A DNA stretch of 64,000 nt from positions 1-64,000 of the forward strand of contig NZ_CAJPQR010000002.1 of assembly GCF_905372745.1 (NCBI RefSeq). The letters run 5' to 3'. Below, piece by piece: positions 8,144 to 16,912 of the stretch. Position 1 is the stretch's first letter. The number at the start of each line of letters is the position of its first letter. Under the pieces are notes generated by a model, which did no database searches, was not told the DNA's origin, and saw nothing but the letters and a program-made list of their open reading frames with translations. The DNA comes from an uncultured Campylobacter sp. (GTDB taxonomy: Bacteria; Campylobacterota; Campylobacteria; Campylobacterales; Campylobacteraceae). The position numbers were made by a program, and so were the translations under genes.

Positions 8144-8148
8144 TCCCA

Positions 8149-8172
8149 GGCCCCAAATTCGGGGCTTTTCTT
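8149..8172 (+). terminator. Rho-independent terminator after rpsO
   Basis: A GGCCCC/GGGGCT stem with loop AAATT is followed by TTTTCTTT, starting 6 bases after the rpsO stop codon. Confidence 0.85.
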
Positions 8173-8378
8173 TCAAATTTTACTTTTTTACTCATTTTTA
8201 AATTTAACACGTCAAGTTTTAGATTCCTAAAATTTATCAAAAAACCAAATTTACCATTCTCTTACATTAAATATATTTAAATTTTCCCGCATACCGCTCA
8301 TTTCACCCAAATTTTATCTTTCTAACATTGAGCTTATTACGCTAAAGTTATCTAAATAATTTTTTTTAACTCTACCCC

Positions 8379-8408
8379 TTGACAATTATCCGCTCAATGT
8401 TGTATAAT
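8379..8408 (+). promoter_or_regulatory. Sigma-70 promoter of hrcA-grpE-dnaK
   Basis: TTGACA at 8379-8384 and TATAAT at 8403-8408 are separated by 18 bases. Both are exact consensus hexamers, unusual for Campylobacter, where -35 boxes are normally weak. The predicted transcript starts at about 8415, inside the CIRCE-like site. Confidence 0.85.
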
Positions 8409-8412
8409 GCGC

Positions 8413-8439
8413 CTAGCAATTTAAAGGAGAGAGTGCTAA
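8413..8439 (+). promoter_or_regulatory. CIRCE-like HrcA operator
   Basis: The right arm GAGTGCTAA (8431-8439) is identical to the CIRCE consensus. Nine bases upstream, the left arm CTAGCAATT matches TTAGCACTC at only about six of nine positions. The site overlaps the transcript start and the ribosome site, and ends one base before the hrcA ATG, so HrcA binding would block its own operon. Confidence 0.75.
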
Positions 8440-8440
8440 T

Positions 8441-9220
8441 ATGATAAAGATGAGCAAGCGAGATCTGATACTTGATTCTATCATTCAAGCTTATCTTAGC
8501 GACAACGCTCCGATCGGCTCTAGCGAGCTTGGTTCGCGTATGGCGATGTCGATCCCAGCCTCTACGATTAGGGTTTATTTTAAAAAGCTCTCCGACGAGG
8601 GTGCGATTACCCAGTTTCACGTTAGCGGCGGCAGGATACCGACGGCTGCGACGATGAGAGATTATTGGCGAGCTAGATTAAATTTCGATGAGACGCTAAA
8701 TATCGCAAATCCTAGCCTACTAAAGTTGCTAAGCGATAAATTTGAAATTTACGCGATGGTTTTTGAAAGCAAAACCCAAACGCTAAACGAGGTTTTAAAT
8801 TTAAACAATAGATTTTTGATTTTGAGCTTTAGTGAGGACGAGATAGCACTCAAATTTAACTCGAAAGTCGAAAAATTTTTGAGCAATCTCATCGGCATAG
8901 ATCTGGGCAGACTCGAGCTTACCTGTATGCAGGTGGGCCTAAACGAGCTAAGAAATAAGATAGCCGAGCTAAAGCGCACTAAAATTCGCTTTTTAGAAAA
9001 CGAAAAGATAGCGCTTGAGATTTTCGGAGAGAGCTTTAAAAACGCGCTAAGCCCTAGCTTTGAGATTTTTTTTGACTCAAATTTAGTCTTTTTCGGCGAA
9101 AATTATCTAGGTATGAAGCTAGACGTAAATTTTGAGGGCAAAGAGGCTAAAATGCTTTGCGCGGGCAGTATTTACAACGACTATGAAAGATTTTTAAACA
9201 ACTTAAAGGAGGCGGCATGA
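8441..9220 (+). CDS. hrcA: Heat-inducible transcription repressor HrcA
   Basis: HrcA represses chaperone genes by binding CIRCE operators and is released on heat stress. The 259-residue length is short against Bacillus HrcA (about 340). The N-terminal winged helix is clear (RDLILDSIIQAYLSDNAPIGSSEL; STIRVYFKKLSDEGAI; GGRIPTAATMRDYW). The start at 8441 is set by GGAG 11 bases upstream; the next ATG (8450) would be too far away. The gene heads an operon with grpE (4-base overlap) and dnaK, the order of Cj0757-Cj0759. The CIRCE-like site directly before it implies autoregulation. Confidence 0.95.
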   Translation: MIKMSKRDLILDSIIQAYLSDNAPIGSSELGSRMAMSIPASTIRVYFKKLSDEGAITQFHVSGGRIPTAATMRDYWRARLNFDETLNIANPSLLKLLSDKFEIYAMVFESKTQTLNEVLNLNNRFLILSFSEDEIALKFNSKVEKFLSNLIGIDLGRLELTCMQVGLNELRNKIAELKRTKIRFLENEKIALEIFGESFKNALSPSFEIFFDSNLVFFGENYLGMKLDVNFEGKEAKMLCAGSIYNDYERFLNNLKEAA

Positions 9221-9744
9221 ACGAGAATGAAAATGTAGAGCTTGAGCAGCAAATCCCGTCAAATTTCGACGAGAGTATCAGCTTTGAGGGCCTAGACGCG
9301 AAGTACGTAGAGCTTCAAAAGCAGCTTGAGGAGCTAACGGATAAGTATTATAGAGCTAACGCGGACTTTGAAAACATCAAAAAGCGTTTTGAAAAGGAAA
9401 AAGCAGACATCGCGACATATGCGAACGAGAAATTCGCGCGAGATCTGCTTCCAGTGATAGACGCGCTTGAGATGGCGGTAAATTTTGAAACCGAAGGTGA
9501 CGAATATGCGGCAAAAATCAAAGAGGGAATTTATATAACGATAGATCAGTTTAAAAAGTGTTTTGAAAAAAACGGTATCACACCGATCGAAACCGAGGGC
9601 GAATTTGATCCGAATTTCCACAATGCCGTACTGCAAATCGATAGCGAGGACGTGGAAAAAGGAAAAATTGTGCAAGTGATACAAAAAGGTTATCTAATCA
9701 ACGGCAGAGTTTTACGACCTGCGATGGTGTCGATAGCGAAGTAA
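9217..9744 (+). CDS. grpE: Nucleotide exchange factor GrpE
   Basis: GrpE releases ADP from DnaK in the DnaK-DnaJ-GrpE folding machine. The 175-residue protein has an acidic N-terminal tail, a long coiled coil (YVELQKQLEELTDKYYRANADFENIKKRFEKE) and the C-terminal beta domain with the signature ITPIETEGEFDPNFHNAVLQ. Its ATG overlaps the hrcA stop (ATGA), which indicates translational coupling. dnaK follows 35 bases later with its own ribosome site. Confidence 0.97.
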   Translation: MNENENVELEQQIPSNFDESISFEGLDAKYVELQKQLEELTDKYYRANADFENIKKRFEKEKADIATYANEKFARDLLPVIDALEMAVNFETEGDEYAAKIKEGIYITIDQFKKCFEKNGITPIETEGEFDPNFHNAVLQIDSEDVEKGKIVQVIQKGYLINGRVLRPAMVSIAK

Positions 9745-9779
9745 GATTTGAAAGAAAAATTTAATAAAAAGGAAAAACA

Positions 9780-11657
9780 ATGGCAAAAGTAATAGGTATA
9801 GACCTAGGAACGACGAATTCATGCGTGAGCGTGTATGAGCGAGGCGAAAGCAAGGTAATCCCGAATAAAGAGGGCAAAAACACGACTCCTTCGGTCGTGG
9901 CTTTCACAGATAAGGGCGAAATTTTAGTAGGCGACAGCGCGAAACGCCAAGCCGTCACAAACCCTGAAAAAACCATCTACTCTATCAAGAGAATAATGGG
10001 CCTAATGAGCAACGAGAAAAACGCGCAGGAGGCTAAAGCTAGACTGCCGTACCACGTCGTAGATAGAAACGGCGCGTGCGCTATCGAGATCGCGGGCAAG
10101 GTCTACACTCCGCAAGAAATCTCCGCAAAAGTGCTCATAAAACTAAAAGAGGATGCTGAAAGCTATCTGGGCGAAACGGTCGTAGACGCCGTCATCACCG
10201 TGCCTGCGTACTTTAACGATAGCCAAAGAAAAGCGACTAAAGAAGCGGGCACCATCGCCGGACTAAACGTGCTTCGTATCATAAACGAACCTACCGCGGC
10301 GGCTCTAGCCTACGGCCTAGATAAAAAAGAGTCCGAAAAGATCATGGTTTACGACCTAGGCGGCGGTACGTTCGACGTTACCGTACTAGAAACCGGCGAT
10401 AACGTGGTCGAGGTTCTAGCTACCGGCGGTAACGCGTTTCTAGGCGGCGATGATTTCGATAACCGCCTAATCGACTGGCTAACGAGCGAATTTAAAAGCG
10501 ACTCGGGCATCGATCTAAAAACCGACGTGATGGCTATGCAGCGCCTAAAAGAGGCGGCCGAAACGGCCAAAAAAGAGCTAAGCTCGGCTCAAGAAACGAC
10601 GATAAATTTACCGTTTATCACCGCCGACGCTACTGGTCCTAAACACCTCACAAAGACGCTAACTAGGGCTAAATTTGAAGGCATGATCGAGGATCTAGTC
10701 GCGCAAACGATTACCAAGATAAACGAGGTCGTAAAAGACGCCGGACTTGACAAAAAAGATATAAAAGAAATCGTCATGGTGGGCGGCTCGACGCGCGTGC
10801 CTTTAGTTCAAGAAGAGGTCAAAAAAGCGTTTGGCAAAGAGCTAAATAAAAGCGTAAATCCGGACGAAGTCGTAGCTATCGGCGCGGCGATCCAAGGCGC
10901 CGTCATCAAAGGCGACGTGAAGGACGTATTGCTCCTAGACGTCACTCCGCTAAGCCTAGGTATCGAAACTCTAGGCGGCGTGATGACGAAAATCATCGAA
11001 AAAGGCACGACTATCCCGGTTAAGAAAAATCAGGTATTTTCAACCGCCGAGGACAACCAAAGCGCGGTCACGATCCACGTATTGCAAGGCGAGCGCGAAT
11101 TTGCCCGCGACAACAAGTCTTTGGGTCAGTTTAACCTAGAGGGCATCCCTGCCGCTCCTCGCGGCGTACCGCAGATCGAAGTAGAGTTTGACATCGATGC
11201 CAACGGTATCCTAACGGTCTCAGCTAAAGATAAGGCTACAGGCAAAGCTCAAAATATCACGATCTCAGGCTCAAGCGGCCTAAGCGAGGACGAGATCAAC
11301 AACATGGTCAAAGACGCCGAGCTACACAAAGAGGACGACAAAAAACGCAAAGACGCGGTAGAGGCGCGCAACCAAGCCGACGCGCTCGCGCACCAAACGC
11401 AAAAGAGCCTTGATGAGCTAGGCGAAAAGATCCCTGCCGAGGACAAAGAGCGTATCCAAAAGGCGCTTGACGAGCTAAAAGAGACGCTAAAAGACGAAAA
11501 CGCAAGCAAAGAGCAGATCGACGCGAAGGTCAAAACTCTAAGCGAAGCTAGCCACAAACTGGCCGAAGCGATGTATAAAAAAGACGGCGCCGCGGGCGAG
11601 CAAGCAAACGGCGGCAAGAAAAAAGACGACGACGTCATCGACGCCGAAGTCGAGTAA
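9780..11657 (+). CDS. dnaK: Molecular chaperone DnaK (Hsp70)
   Basis: DnaK is the ATP-driven Hsp70 chaperone that binds exposed hydrophobic peptides. Its 625 residues show all Hsp70 hallmarks: VIGIDLGTTNSCVSVYE at the start, VYDLGGGTFDVTVLE near 190, the nucleotide-domain motif IVMVGGSTRVPLVQE near 335, the substrate-binding domain (LLLDVTPLSLGIETLGGVMTKII) and the EVE-ending C-terminal tail (DDDVIDAEVE). It is the last gene of the hrcA operon. A hairpin follows the stop. dnaJ is not in this window. Confidence 0.99.
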   Translation: MAKVIGIDLGTTNSCVSVYERGESKVIPNKEGKNTTPSVVAFTDKGEILVGDSAKRQAVTNPEKTIYSIKRIMGLMSNEKNAQEAKARLPYHVVDRNGACAIEIAGKVYTPQEISAKVLIKLKEDAESYLGETVVDAVITVPAYFNDSQRKATKEAGTIAGLNVLRIINEPTAAALAYGLDKKESEKIMVYDLGGGTFDVTVLETGDNVVEVLATGGNAFLGGDDFDNRLIDWLTSEFKSDSGIDLKTDVMAMQRLKEAAETAKKELSSAQETTINLPFITADATGPKHLTKTLTRAKFEGMIEDLVAQTITKINEVVKDAGLDKKDIKEIVMVGGSTRVPLVQEEVKKAFGKELNKSVNPDEVVAIGAAIQGAVIKGDVKDVLLLDVTPLSLGIETLGGVMTKIIEKGTTIPVKKNQVFSTAEDNQSAVTIHVLQGEREFARDNKSLGQFNLEGIPAAPRGVPQIEVEFDIDANGILTVSAKDKATGKAQNITISGSSGLSEDEINNMVKDAELHKEDDKKRKDAVEARNQADALAHQTQKSLDELGEKIPAEDKERIQKALDELKETLKDENASKEQIDAKVKTLSEASHKLAEAMYKKDGAAGEQANGGKKKDDDVIDAEVE

Positions 11658-11663
11658 AATTTA

Positions 11664-11690
11664 GCCCTTGTTTTAGCAAGGGCTTCAAAC
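11664..11690 (+). terminator. Hairpin after dnaK, probable terminator
   Basis: GCCCTTG/CAAGGGC with loop TTTTAG, 7 bases after the dnaK stop. The following bases (TTCAAAC) are not a real T-run, so termination may be incomplete. Confidence 0.6.
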
Positions 11691-11925
11691 GAAAATTTAA
11701 GGTTTTAGCGTTTTACGCACCATTAAATTTACCCCGCCCGTTAAATTTTACGGGCGGATTTTATAAATTTCTTTCAAATTTTATGCAATCCTAAATTTAC
11801 AAATCTATTCAAATTTGACCCCGCAAAGATTTATTGCAAATTTGCCGCCTCGCCGATAAATTTAAATTTAATCCTCTTCCGCGTAATCCTTAATCAAAAT
11901 CATCCCTTTAAACGACCGATTTAAA

Positions 11926-11931
11926 TATAAT
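11926..11931 (+). promoter_or_regulatory. -10 box for the CopD-like gene
   Basis: TATAAT in TTTAAATATAATC, 20 bases before the ATG of the membrane protein gene at 11951, with a short leader carrying AAGGTCC. Confidence 0.6.
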
Positions 11932-11950
11932 CAAACAAAAAAGGTCCTAA

Positions 11951-12382
11951 ATGTATCTATTTTTCCTGATCGTTCATATTTTGAGCGCCGTCGCCTTTGT
12001 CGGTTACGTATTTTTCGACGTTTGCATATTTCCGTTTGCAAAAAAGCACATAGACGAATATACCCTCGCTCGCGTCAAAAAAGCCTACACCAAAGGCAGC
12101 GCGAAGGTGTTCGGTACGGCGTTTTTGATGTTAATTATCAGCGGTATTTTTATGGCAAAGGAATATCTAGGCGGTGAAAATGGATGGTTTGGTAGCTCGT
12201 TTCAGATCTTGCTAATGGCAAAAATCGGCGTGCTAGGACTGATGTGCCTAGTTACGGCGATATCGCTCTTTTTCGTTTATAAGCTCAAAAAGCCCGATCC
12301 CTTCGGTAAATACTCGCACGTCATCGCCCTTGTTTTGTGCGTCACAATGATAATCCTAGCAAAGCTAATGTGGAGGGTTTAG
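11951..12382 (+). CDS. Four-helix membrane protein, CopD-like
   Basis: This 143-residue integral membrane protein has four predicted helices (about 3-25, 54-70, 82-103 and 122-140). The first helix carries LFFLIVHILSAVAFVGYVFFD, with a histidine at residue 9 as in the CopD/HemJ-like four-helix families, where such residues bind heme or copper. Homologues in Campylobacter are often labelled copper resistance protein or hypothetical membrane protein. The gene stands alone behind a -10 box. No metal genes lie next to it, so a role in copper handling is only a guess from fold similarity. Confidence 0.6.
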   Translation: MYLFFLIVHILSAVAFVGYVFFDVCIFPFAKKHIDEYTLARVKKAYTKGSAKVFGTAFLMLIISGIFMAKEYLGGENGWFGSSFQILLMAKIGVLGLMCLVTAISLFFVYKLKKPDPFGKYSHVIALVLCVTMIILAKLMWRV

Positions 12383-12581
12383 GTAAATTTAACGCAGAAG
12401 GTAGCTCGCTCCGATAAATTTAATGCAGTAAGTTTTTTTGATCGCAAAGCATGGATGCATATTAAACGCGAAAGTGAAATTTGATAGATTGATTTAAGGC
12501 GCGATCAAATCGCAACTTAGAATAAAATAAAAGCGCTTTAGCCGCCAATAATCATAGTGGCCAAAGCTGCATTTAGTTAAT

Positions 12582-13340
12582 TTATCCCAGAAGTCTGCCA
12601 AACTGCGCTTGCAAGCTTGCCGCGTTGTGCGCTTGTGCTAGGACGGCGGCATTTGCTTGTAAATCATTTTGCTTAAACGAGCTTACGTTTTTGGCGATAT
12701 CGTTATTTTGCAGCCGGGACTCGCTTTGCTTTAGCGCGACGTTTTTCGCCAGGCTTGCATTTATACCGGAGAGTATGCCGTTTTGCGCCGCGCCTATCTC
12801 GCCGCGCAAAGCATTTACGCCGCCGATAAATTTATGCACGCTATTTATATCGCCCACGTCGATGCCGCCGAATTTAGGCGCAGATAAATTTACGCCCTCC
12901 ATACCGTTGCCGGTTAGAAAACTCATCTGTCCGCCAAACACATTTTTACCGTTAAAGCTAGCCTGATCTACGCTATCTTGCATTGATTTAGTTAGCGCAC
13001 CGACTTCGCTTTTTATCATCTTTTGCTGGTCGGCATTTAGGATACCGCTGCTATAGCGCACCGAGAGCTCGCCGATGCGGTCGGCGCTTTGCGTGATATT
13101 TGCTAGCGTGGAGTCTGCGATCTGTAGGATGCCAATAGCGTCGTTTGCGTTTGCGACGCCCTGCTCTAGCGTGGAGCTTTGAGAGCGCAGGGAGTCCGCG
13201 ATAGCTAGATTTGCGCTGTCGATACCGCTTAGAGCGCGCTGTGCGGAGATGTTATTTAGGGCTTTTGCATTGTTAGCTTGAGCTTGTTCGAGATAGTGGC
13301 TACTCATGCTTGCATTAGTCGAAAAATTTCCTAGTTTCAT
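12582..13340 (-). CDS. flaC: Flagellin-like secreted protein FlaC
   Basis: A short flagellin relative of 252 residues keeps only the conserved N- and C-terminal helical regions (D0/D1) that form the filament core. It lacks the variable middle of FlaA and FlaB. Motifs: NNAKALNNISAQRALSGIDSA and ANITQSADRIGELSVRYSSG near the start, and LQANAAVLAQAHNAASLQAQFGRLLG at the end. In C. jejuni, FlaC (Cj0720c, similar length) is secreted by the flagellar apparatus and modulates host responses rather than building the filament. The ribosome site is AAGGAGCGAATATG. It is a single gene with its own -10 box. Confidence 0.93.
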   Translation of the reverse strand: MKLGNFSTNASMSSHYLEQAQANNAKALNNISAQRALSGIDSANLAIADSLRSQSSTLEQGVANANDAIGILQIADSTLANITQSADRIGELSVRYSSGILNADQQKMIKSEVGALTKSMQDSVDQASFNGKNVFGGQMSFLTGNGMEGVNLSAPKFGGIDVGDINSVHKFIGGVNALRGEIGAAQNGILSGINASLAKNVALKQSESRLQNNDIAKNVSSFKQNDLQANAAVLAQAHNAASLQAQFGRLLG

Positions 13341-13363
13341 ATTCGCTCCTTAGATTTTGTCCG

Positions 13364-13369
13364 ATTATA
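13364..13369 (-). promoter_or_regulatory. -10 box for flaC
   Basis: On the minus strand, CGCTATAATCGG lies 24 bases before the flaC ATG. It reads as a sigma-70 type TATAAT. The region does not show a clear sigma-28 pattern, though CGCTATAAT could be tested for it. Confidence 0.55.
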
Positions 13370-13472
13370 GCGAAAATTTGATTAAAAATTTATCATTATA
13401 TGAATGTAAAAATTTAAGCCCGAATTAGACGCCTAAATTTATCAAGCAAATAGCAAAATTACGCCTATTTAC

Positions 13473-13505
13473 CGGGCGTCGCGCATAAATTTATGCCCGT
13501 CTTTT
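13473..13505 (+). terminator. Terminator-like hairpin with no gene upstream
   Basis: CGGGC/GCCCG flank the perfect 14-base palindrome GCATAAATTTATGC (13483-13496) and are followed by TCTTTTT. It lies in the 441-base gap between flaC (minus) and the flavodoxin-fold gene (plus), where no annotated plus-strand gene needs a terminator. A small RNA ending here is possible. The rest of the gap shows no ORF. Confidence 0.45.
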
Positions 13506-13748
13506 TGCCAGGTAACGCTATGATGCCGTTTAGACGCTCTCGTGAGATATTACGCTTACTTAAAAAGCGCGAAAAAAACTCAAAAATGACGCCGAATTTA
13601 AGCAGCGTTCTTGCAAACGGCTGTTTAAAAACCGCCTAAATTTATGCGATATCGAAAATTTACTTAACTTTTATCTAAATTTTGGTTCGCTCTTGATAAC
13701 TCATCGCAAAACTTGACGCAAAACAAGACAAAATATATCTTAATAAAC

Positions 13749-13754
13749 TATAAT
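13749..13754 (+). promoter_or_regulatory. -10 box for the flavodoxin-fold oxidoreductase
   Basis: ACTATAATTCCG, 28 bases before the ATG at 13782. Because it lies downstream of an earlier in-frame ATG (13713), it supports the shorter start. Confidence 0.65.
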
Positions 13755-13781
13755 TCCGAATTATTTTTAAAAGGAGAAAAT

Positions 13782-14309
13782 ATGAAAACGCTTATTATCT
13801 TAGCGCATCCTGATATCGCAGGCTCTCGCGTAAATCGTCGCTGGAAGGAAGAAATCCTAAAACACGCCGATAAATTCGAGCTCCACGAGCTTTACTCGCT
13901 TTATCCCGACTTTAAAATCGATGTGGCCAAGGAACAAAAACTACTCGAAACTCATGATAAAATCGTGCTTCAATATCCGCTATATTGGTCAAATTTCCCG
14001 CCGCTTTTAAAAAAGTGGTTTGACGACGTGTTCGCCTACGGTTGGGCTTACGGCACGGGAGGCACCAAGCTAAATGGCAAGCTATTTTCGCTAGCTATCT
14101 CGGCGGGCGCGAAAGAGGATATGTATTCCAAAGACGGTATCGAGGGCTTTAGCCTGCAAGAGGTATTGTCGCCGTTTAAAGCTACTCTAAATTTCGTCGG
14201 TGCAAAGCCTATGGCAGATTTCGCCTCGTACGGCTTTTTACTGGGCGCTAGCGACGAAGACGTCGAAAATAGCGCAAAAGAGTACATAGACTTTTTACTT
14301 AAACTTTGA
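13782..14309 (+). CDS. NAD(P)H-dependent flavodoxin-fold oxidoreductase
   Basis: This 175-residue FMN protein of the Flavodoxin_2 (quinone reductase/KefF/YwrO) family starts with the FMN-binding strand-loop MKTLIILAHPDIAGSRVNRRW. It carries the family motif LQYPLYWSNFPPLLKKWFDDVFAYGWAYG near residue 65, and ends with a shorter helix. Such enzymes reduce quinones or act with potassium/glutathione channels; here no channel gene is adjacent. The start was chosen at 13782 because of AAAGGAGAAAATATG and the -10 box just upstream. An N-terminal extension from 13713 would be translated from sequence upstream of the promoter. Confidence 0.9.
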   Translation: MKTLIILAHPDIAGSRVNRRWKEEILKHADKFELHELYSLYPDFKIDVAKEQKLLETHDKIVLQYPLYWSNFPPLLKKWFDDVFAYGWAYGTGGTKLNGKLFSLAISAGAKEDMYSKDGIEGFSLQEVLSPFKATLNFVGAKPMADFASYGFLLGASDEDVENSAKEYIDFLLKL

Positions 14310-14383
14310 TTTTGCGGGCGGAGATTTATCTGCTTAAATTTCCGTTGTTTGTCACTTTACCCAAGCGGCTTTGCCGCCGAATT

Positions 14384-15961
14384 TTACTTTGCCAAGGACT
14401 TTTTCATGATTTTTAGCCCCTTGGCACGCTTTATAGCCCTAAGCGCAAAGCCCGCAATAACTACCAAAAGCGCAAATGCGGCGACTCGATAGGTCTCGCC
14501 GCTTTCGTAATAAGTAACCGCCTCAAAAACGAGCTCGCCTCGCGCCGGCACGAGCCGCTCTTCTTTTATCATCTTACGGATGTCCGCGCCGCTTATGTTT
14601 TGCCCGCTCGGATCATACGGCCGCATCAAGGCCTTTATGGCGGCAACGTCTGCGATCTCGTAAACGCTAGCGCTAATCCCCTGCTGCGTCCCAAGCGCGT
14701 CAAAATAGTAAATTTTATCGCCGTTTGCATAAACCGCGCCGTATACGCCGTTGCGCACAAGGCCTATTTTGCGCCACTGCTCGCTAGTTTCAAGCCTAAA
14801 AAGCTCAGTATGGCGCGAGCTTAACCGCCTGCCGCTTTTGCCGCGGCTCCAAATTTCGCGGCTCTGCATGAAATAAGTCTGGGCGCCGCTAACAAAAACG
14901 CTACCAGCAAGCGGCGAAATTTCACCCGTAAACGGATCCGCCGCCACGCGTTTTAGCTCGCCGTTTTTGCCGTCATTTTTACTCTCCCAAAAATAAATTC
15001 CGTCCTTGCCGCGAAAAAGCAGGTGATAGGCATGCGCGCCAAAGACGCCAAACGGTAGCGAATAAGGCGCAAATTCGGGCGCAAACTCATTCCCGTCCGC
15101 ATTGACTACGCCGCTAACGGGCTCTAAAAGATAGCGCACACCGCCAAAATACGCAGCCTCGTGCAGCTCAGGGGTAAATTTAACCGCGAGTCGCGAGCTT
15201 TTAAAATAGACGTTTCGCCCGTCCGTGACGTAAAAATCGCTAGTTCGCCCGCGCGCATCCCTCACGTATCTTAGCCCGTCCGAGTCCGCGCCCTCTAACT
15301 CCTCGCCCTCGAAATATACTTTTTTGTCACCTTTATCGCCGCCGATTTGCGCTCCGACTTGGACGCCTTTTTTATCGTCCGCGTCGCTATTTTCGCTAAA
15401 TTTACCGCCTTGGCTCGCGCTTCCCGCCGCAAAGCCAAAACCCAAAACCTCGGTCAAATTTACGCCTAAAACGCGCTTTATTTTATAAATATAGCTTTGC
15501 GGTTTATCAGCGCCCAGTAGCGCGTACGCCGCGGTTTGAACCGCCTCGGCAAAAGCTCCTAGCTCGTAGTTTCTCTCGCCTACGTCGCTGCAAAAATAAC
15601 TAACCCGGCTGTCCGTGAAATATCCGTTGCCAATCGCCCTAGCGCGCGTGGGATCAAGCCCGCTCATGACTAGATTGCCGCAGTAGACGGCACTTTCGTC
15701 AGCTCCGACGTTTCGCCCGCGATAACCGCCTGACGCAAGAACCCTAAATTTATCCGCCCGCGCGCCTTTTAGCTCAAATTTGCCTCCGCTTGGGATTAGC
15801 GCGTAAATTTTACCCTGCGGCGTCGCGTAAAATTCGCTGTCGCCCATCTGAGTAAATTCACCCTCCTCCTCGTAGCTAGCGATATAAACCGTAAAAAATA
15901 CCGTAAAAAGTACGGTAAAAAGCGCAACCGCGCAAGCAGCGGGGGAGTTTTTTATTTTCAT
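14384..15961 (-). CDS. DKNYY-type repeat protein with membrane anchors
   Basis: This 525-residue protein has a signal-anchor helix at residues 10-28 and a second hydrophobic helix near the C-terminus (about 492-508). Between them is a large, probably extracytoplasmic domain. It contains segments like KKVYFEGEELEGADSDGLRY and DFYVTDGRNVYFKSSRLAV, which resemble the DKNYY repeat family (short strands reporting on Asp-Lys-Asn-Tyr-Tyr motifs). A Gly/Lys/Asp-rich stretch at about 180-220 looks like a linker. DKNYY proteins have no settled function. The gene is alone, with no operon partner. The start is the first ATG of the frame. Confidence 0.7.
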   Translation of the reverse strand: MKIKNSPAACAVALFTVLFTVFFTVYIASYEEEGEFTQMGDSEFYATPQGKIYALIPSGGKFELKGARADKFRVLASGGYRGRNVGADESAVYCGNLVMSGLDPTRARAIGNGYFTDSRVSYFCSDVGERNYELGAFAEAVQTAAYALLGADKPQSYIYKIKRVLGVNLTEVLGFGFAAGSASQGGKFSENSDADDKKGVQVGAQIGGDKGDKKVYFEGEELEGADSDGLRYVRDARGRTSDFYVTDGRNVYFKSSRLAVKFTPELHEAAYFGGVRYLLEPVSGVVNADGNEFAPEFAPYSLPFGVFGAHAYHLLFRGKDGIYFWESKNDGKNGELKRVAADPFTGEISPLAGSVFVSGAQTYFMQSREIWSRGKSGRRLSSRHTELFRLETSEQWRKIGLVRNGVYGAVYANGDKIYYFDALGTQQGISASVYEIADVAAIKALMRPYDPSGQNISGADIRKMIKEERLVPARGELVFEAVTYYESGETYRVAAFALLVVIAGFALRAIKRAKGLKIMKKSLAK

Positions 15962-16268
15962 AAATCGCCTAAATTTAAACTAAATTTTTATGATTATATT
16001 ATGATTTTGTTTAAGAGTTTAAATTTGACGCAAAAATCCGCAAAAGCACTGCAGATTTTTGCATTACGGTTACGCCGATTCGTAGGAAATTTCACTAATT
16101 TAAAAATGCCGATTAACAGCGTTTGCTTGGCTTGCGGTGCGATTTTGTCTATCGCTAAAAGATAAATTGCTTAAAATCCTCCGCCAAAATGCGCTCAAAC
16201 TACAGCGGCAAACCCTATCGTTTTGAGAATTTATACGCCGCGACTCCATGCAAAAGCGCAGACGTTAT
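15962..16268. other. Intergenic stretch without visible features
   Basis: This is 307 bases of AT-rich sequence between two minus-strand genes. I see no ORF above about 30 codons with a ribosome site, no clear -10 box except the AT-rich first 60 bases before the DKNYY gene, and none of the dispersed-element blocks. Confidence 0.5.
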
Positions 16269-16697
16269 TTACTTTAAAACGGCAAACTCCACATAGCCTT
16301 CCATGGCTATAAGCATTATCCAAGCGGCATCCGGGCTGTAAAAATAGTGATGTTCGGGGATATTTTCTAGCATAAATTTTAAAAAATCGTAAAAATACTC
16401 GGGTGCAAATTTGACTTCGGCATTGGTCAGATTGTCGCCGACGTAGCTTATATCCGCGCTTAAAATTTTACTTTGGATGTTTGGATTTGAACTTATAAAA
16501 CCCTTAATATCGGTAAAATTTTTGTAATCGGCCGTTTTGTAGTCTTTTAAATTTTGCAAAACCGGCTTTGAGCCGATAAAACTAAAATTTTGCCCTATAA
16601 ACTCCGCTCCGCCGTCATTCGCGCACCACTCGTCACCCAAAGCGGACAAAAAAGCAAGCATCTCGTCATCGGCCCAGCTAAAATTTTCAAAATCCAT
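16269..16697 (-). CDS. Hypothetical 142-residue protein
   Basis: The protein is small and acidic, rich in aromatic residues (MDFENFSWADDEMLAFLSALG; YFYDFLKFMLENIPEHHYFY; AWIMLIAMEGYVEFAVLK). I recognise no family. Size, acidity and isolation resemble immunity-type proteins, but no toxin gene is nearby, so this is only an impression. The ATG at 16697 follows GGGGTAAAA. A GTG 15 codons earlier (16742) has no ribosome site. The gene sits 215 bases from hisD on the same strand, after a stretch without recognisable features. Confidence 0.65.
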   Translation of the reverse strand: MDFENFSWADDEMLAFLSALGDEWCANDGGAEFIGQNFSFIGSKPVLQNLKDYKTADYKNFTDIKGFISSNPNIQSKILSADISYVGDNLTNAEVKFAPEYFYDFLKFMLENIPEHHYFYSPDAAWIMLIAMEGYVEFAVLK

Positions 16698-16912
16698 TTT
16701 TACCCCGTAAAGTCGTTGTAAATTTAAATTGCGCCGCTGCACATTTTTATAAACTGCGCTGATTTAGCTCAAATTTCGCACCCCAAACTCGCGGCAAAGA
16801 GTTTTGAGCAAATTTAAATGTTTTTTATCAAATTTCATCCTAAGATAGGACGCAAAGTCCATCGACGGGCGAAATTTGTAAAATCATTTAAAAGTGCCAA
16901 AAAATCAAGCCG

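Noticed and set aside
11249..11638. Minus-strand ORF of 129 codons opposite dnaK
   Set aside because: Serine/alanine-rich shadow of the dnaK C-terminus, caused by codon structure.
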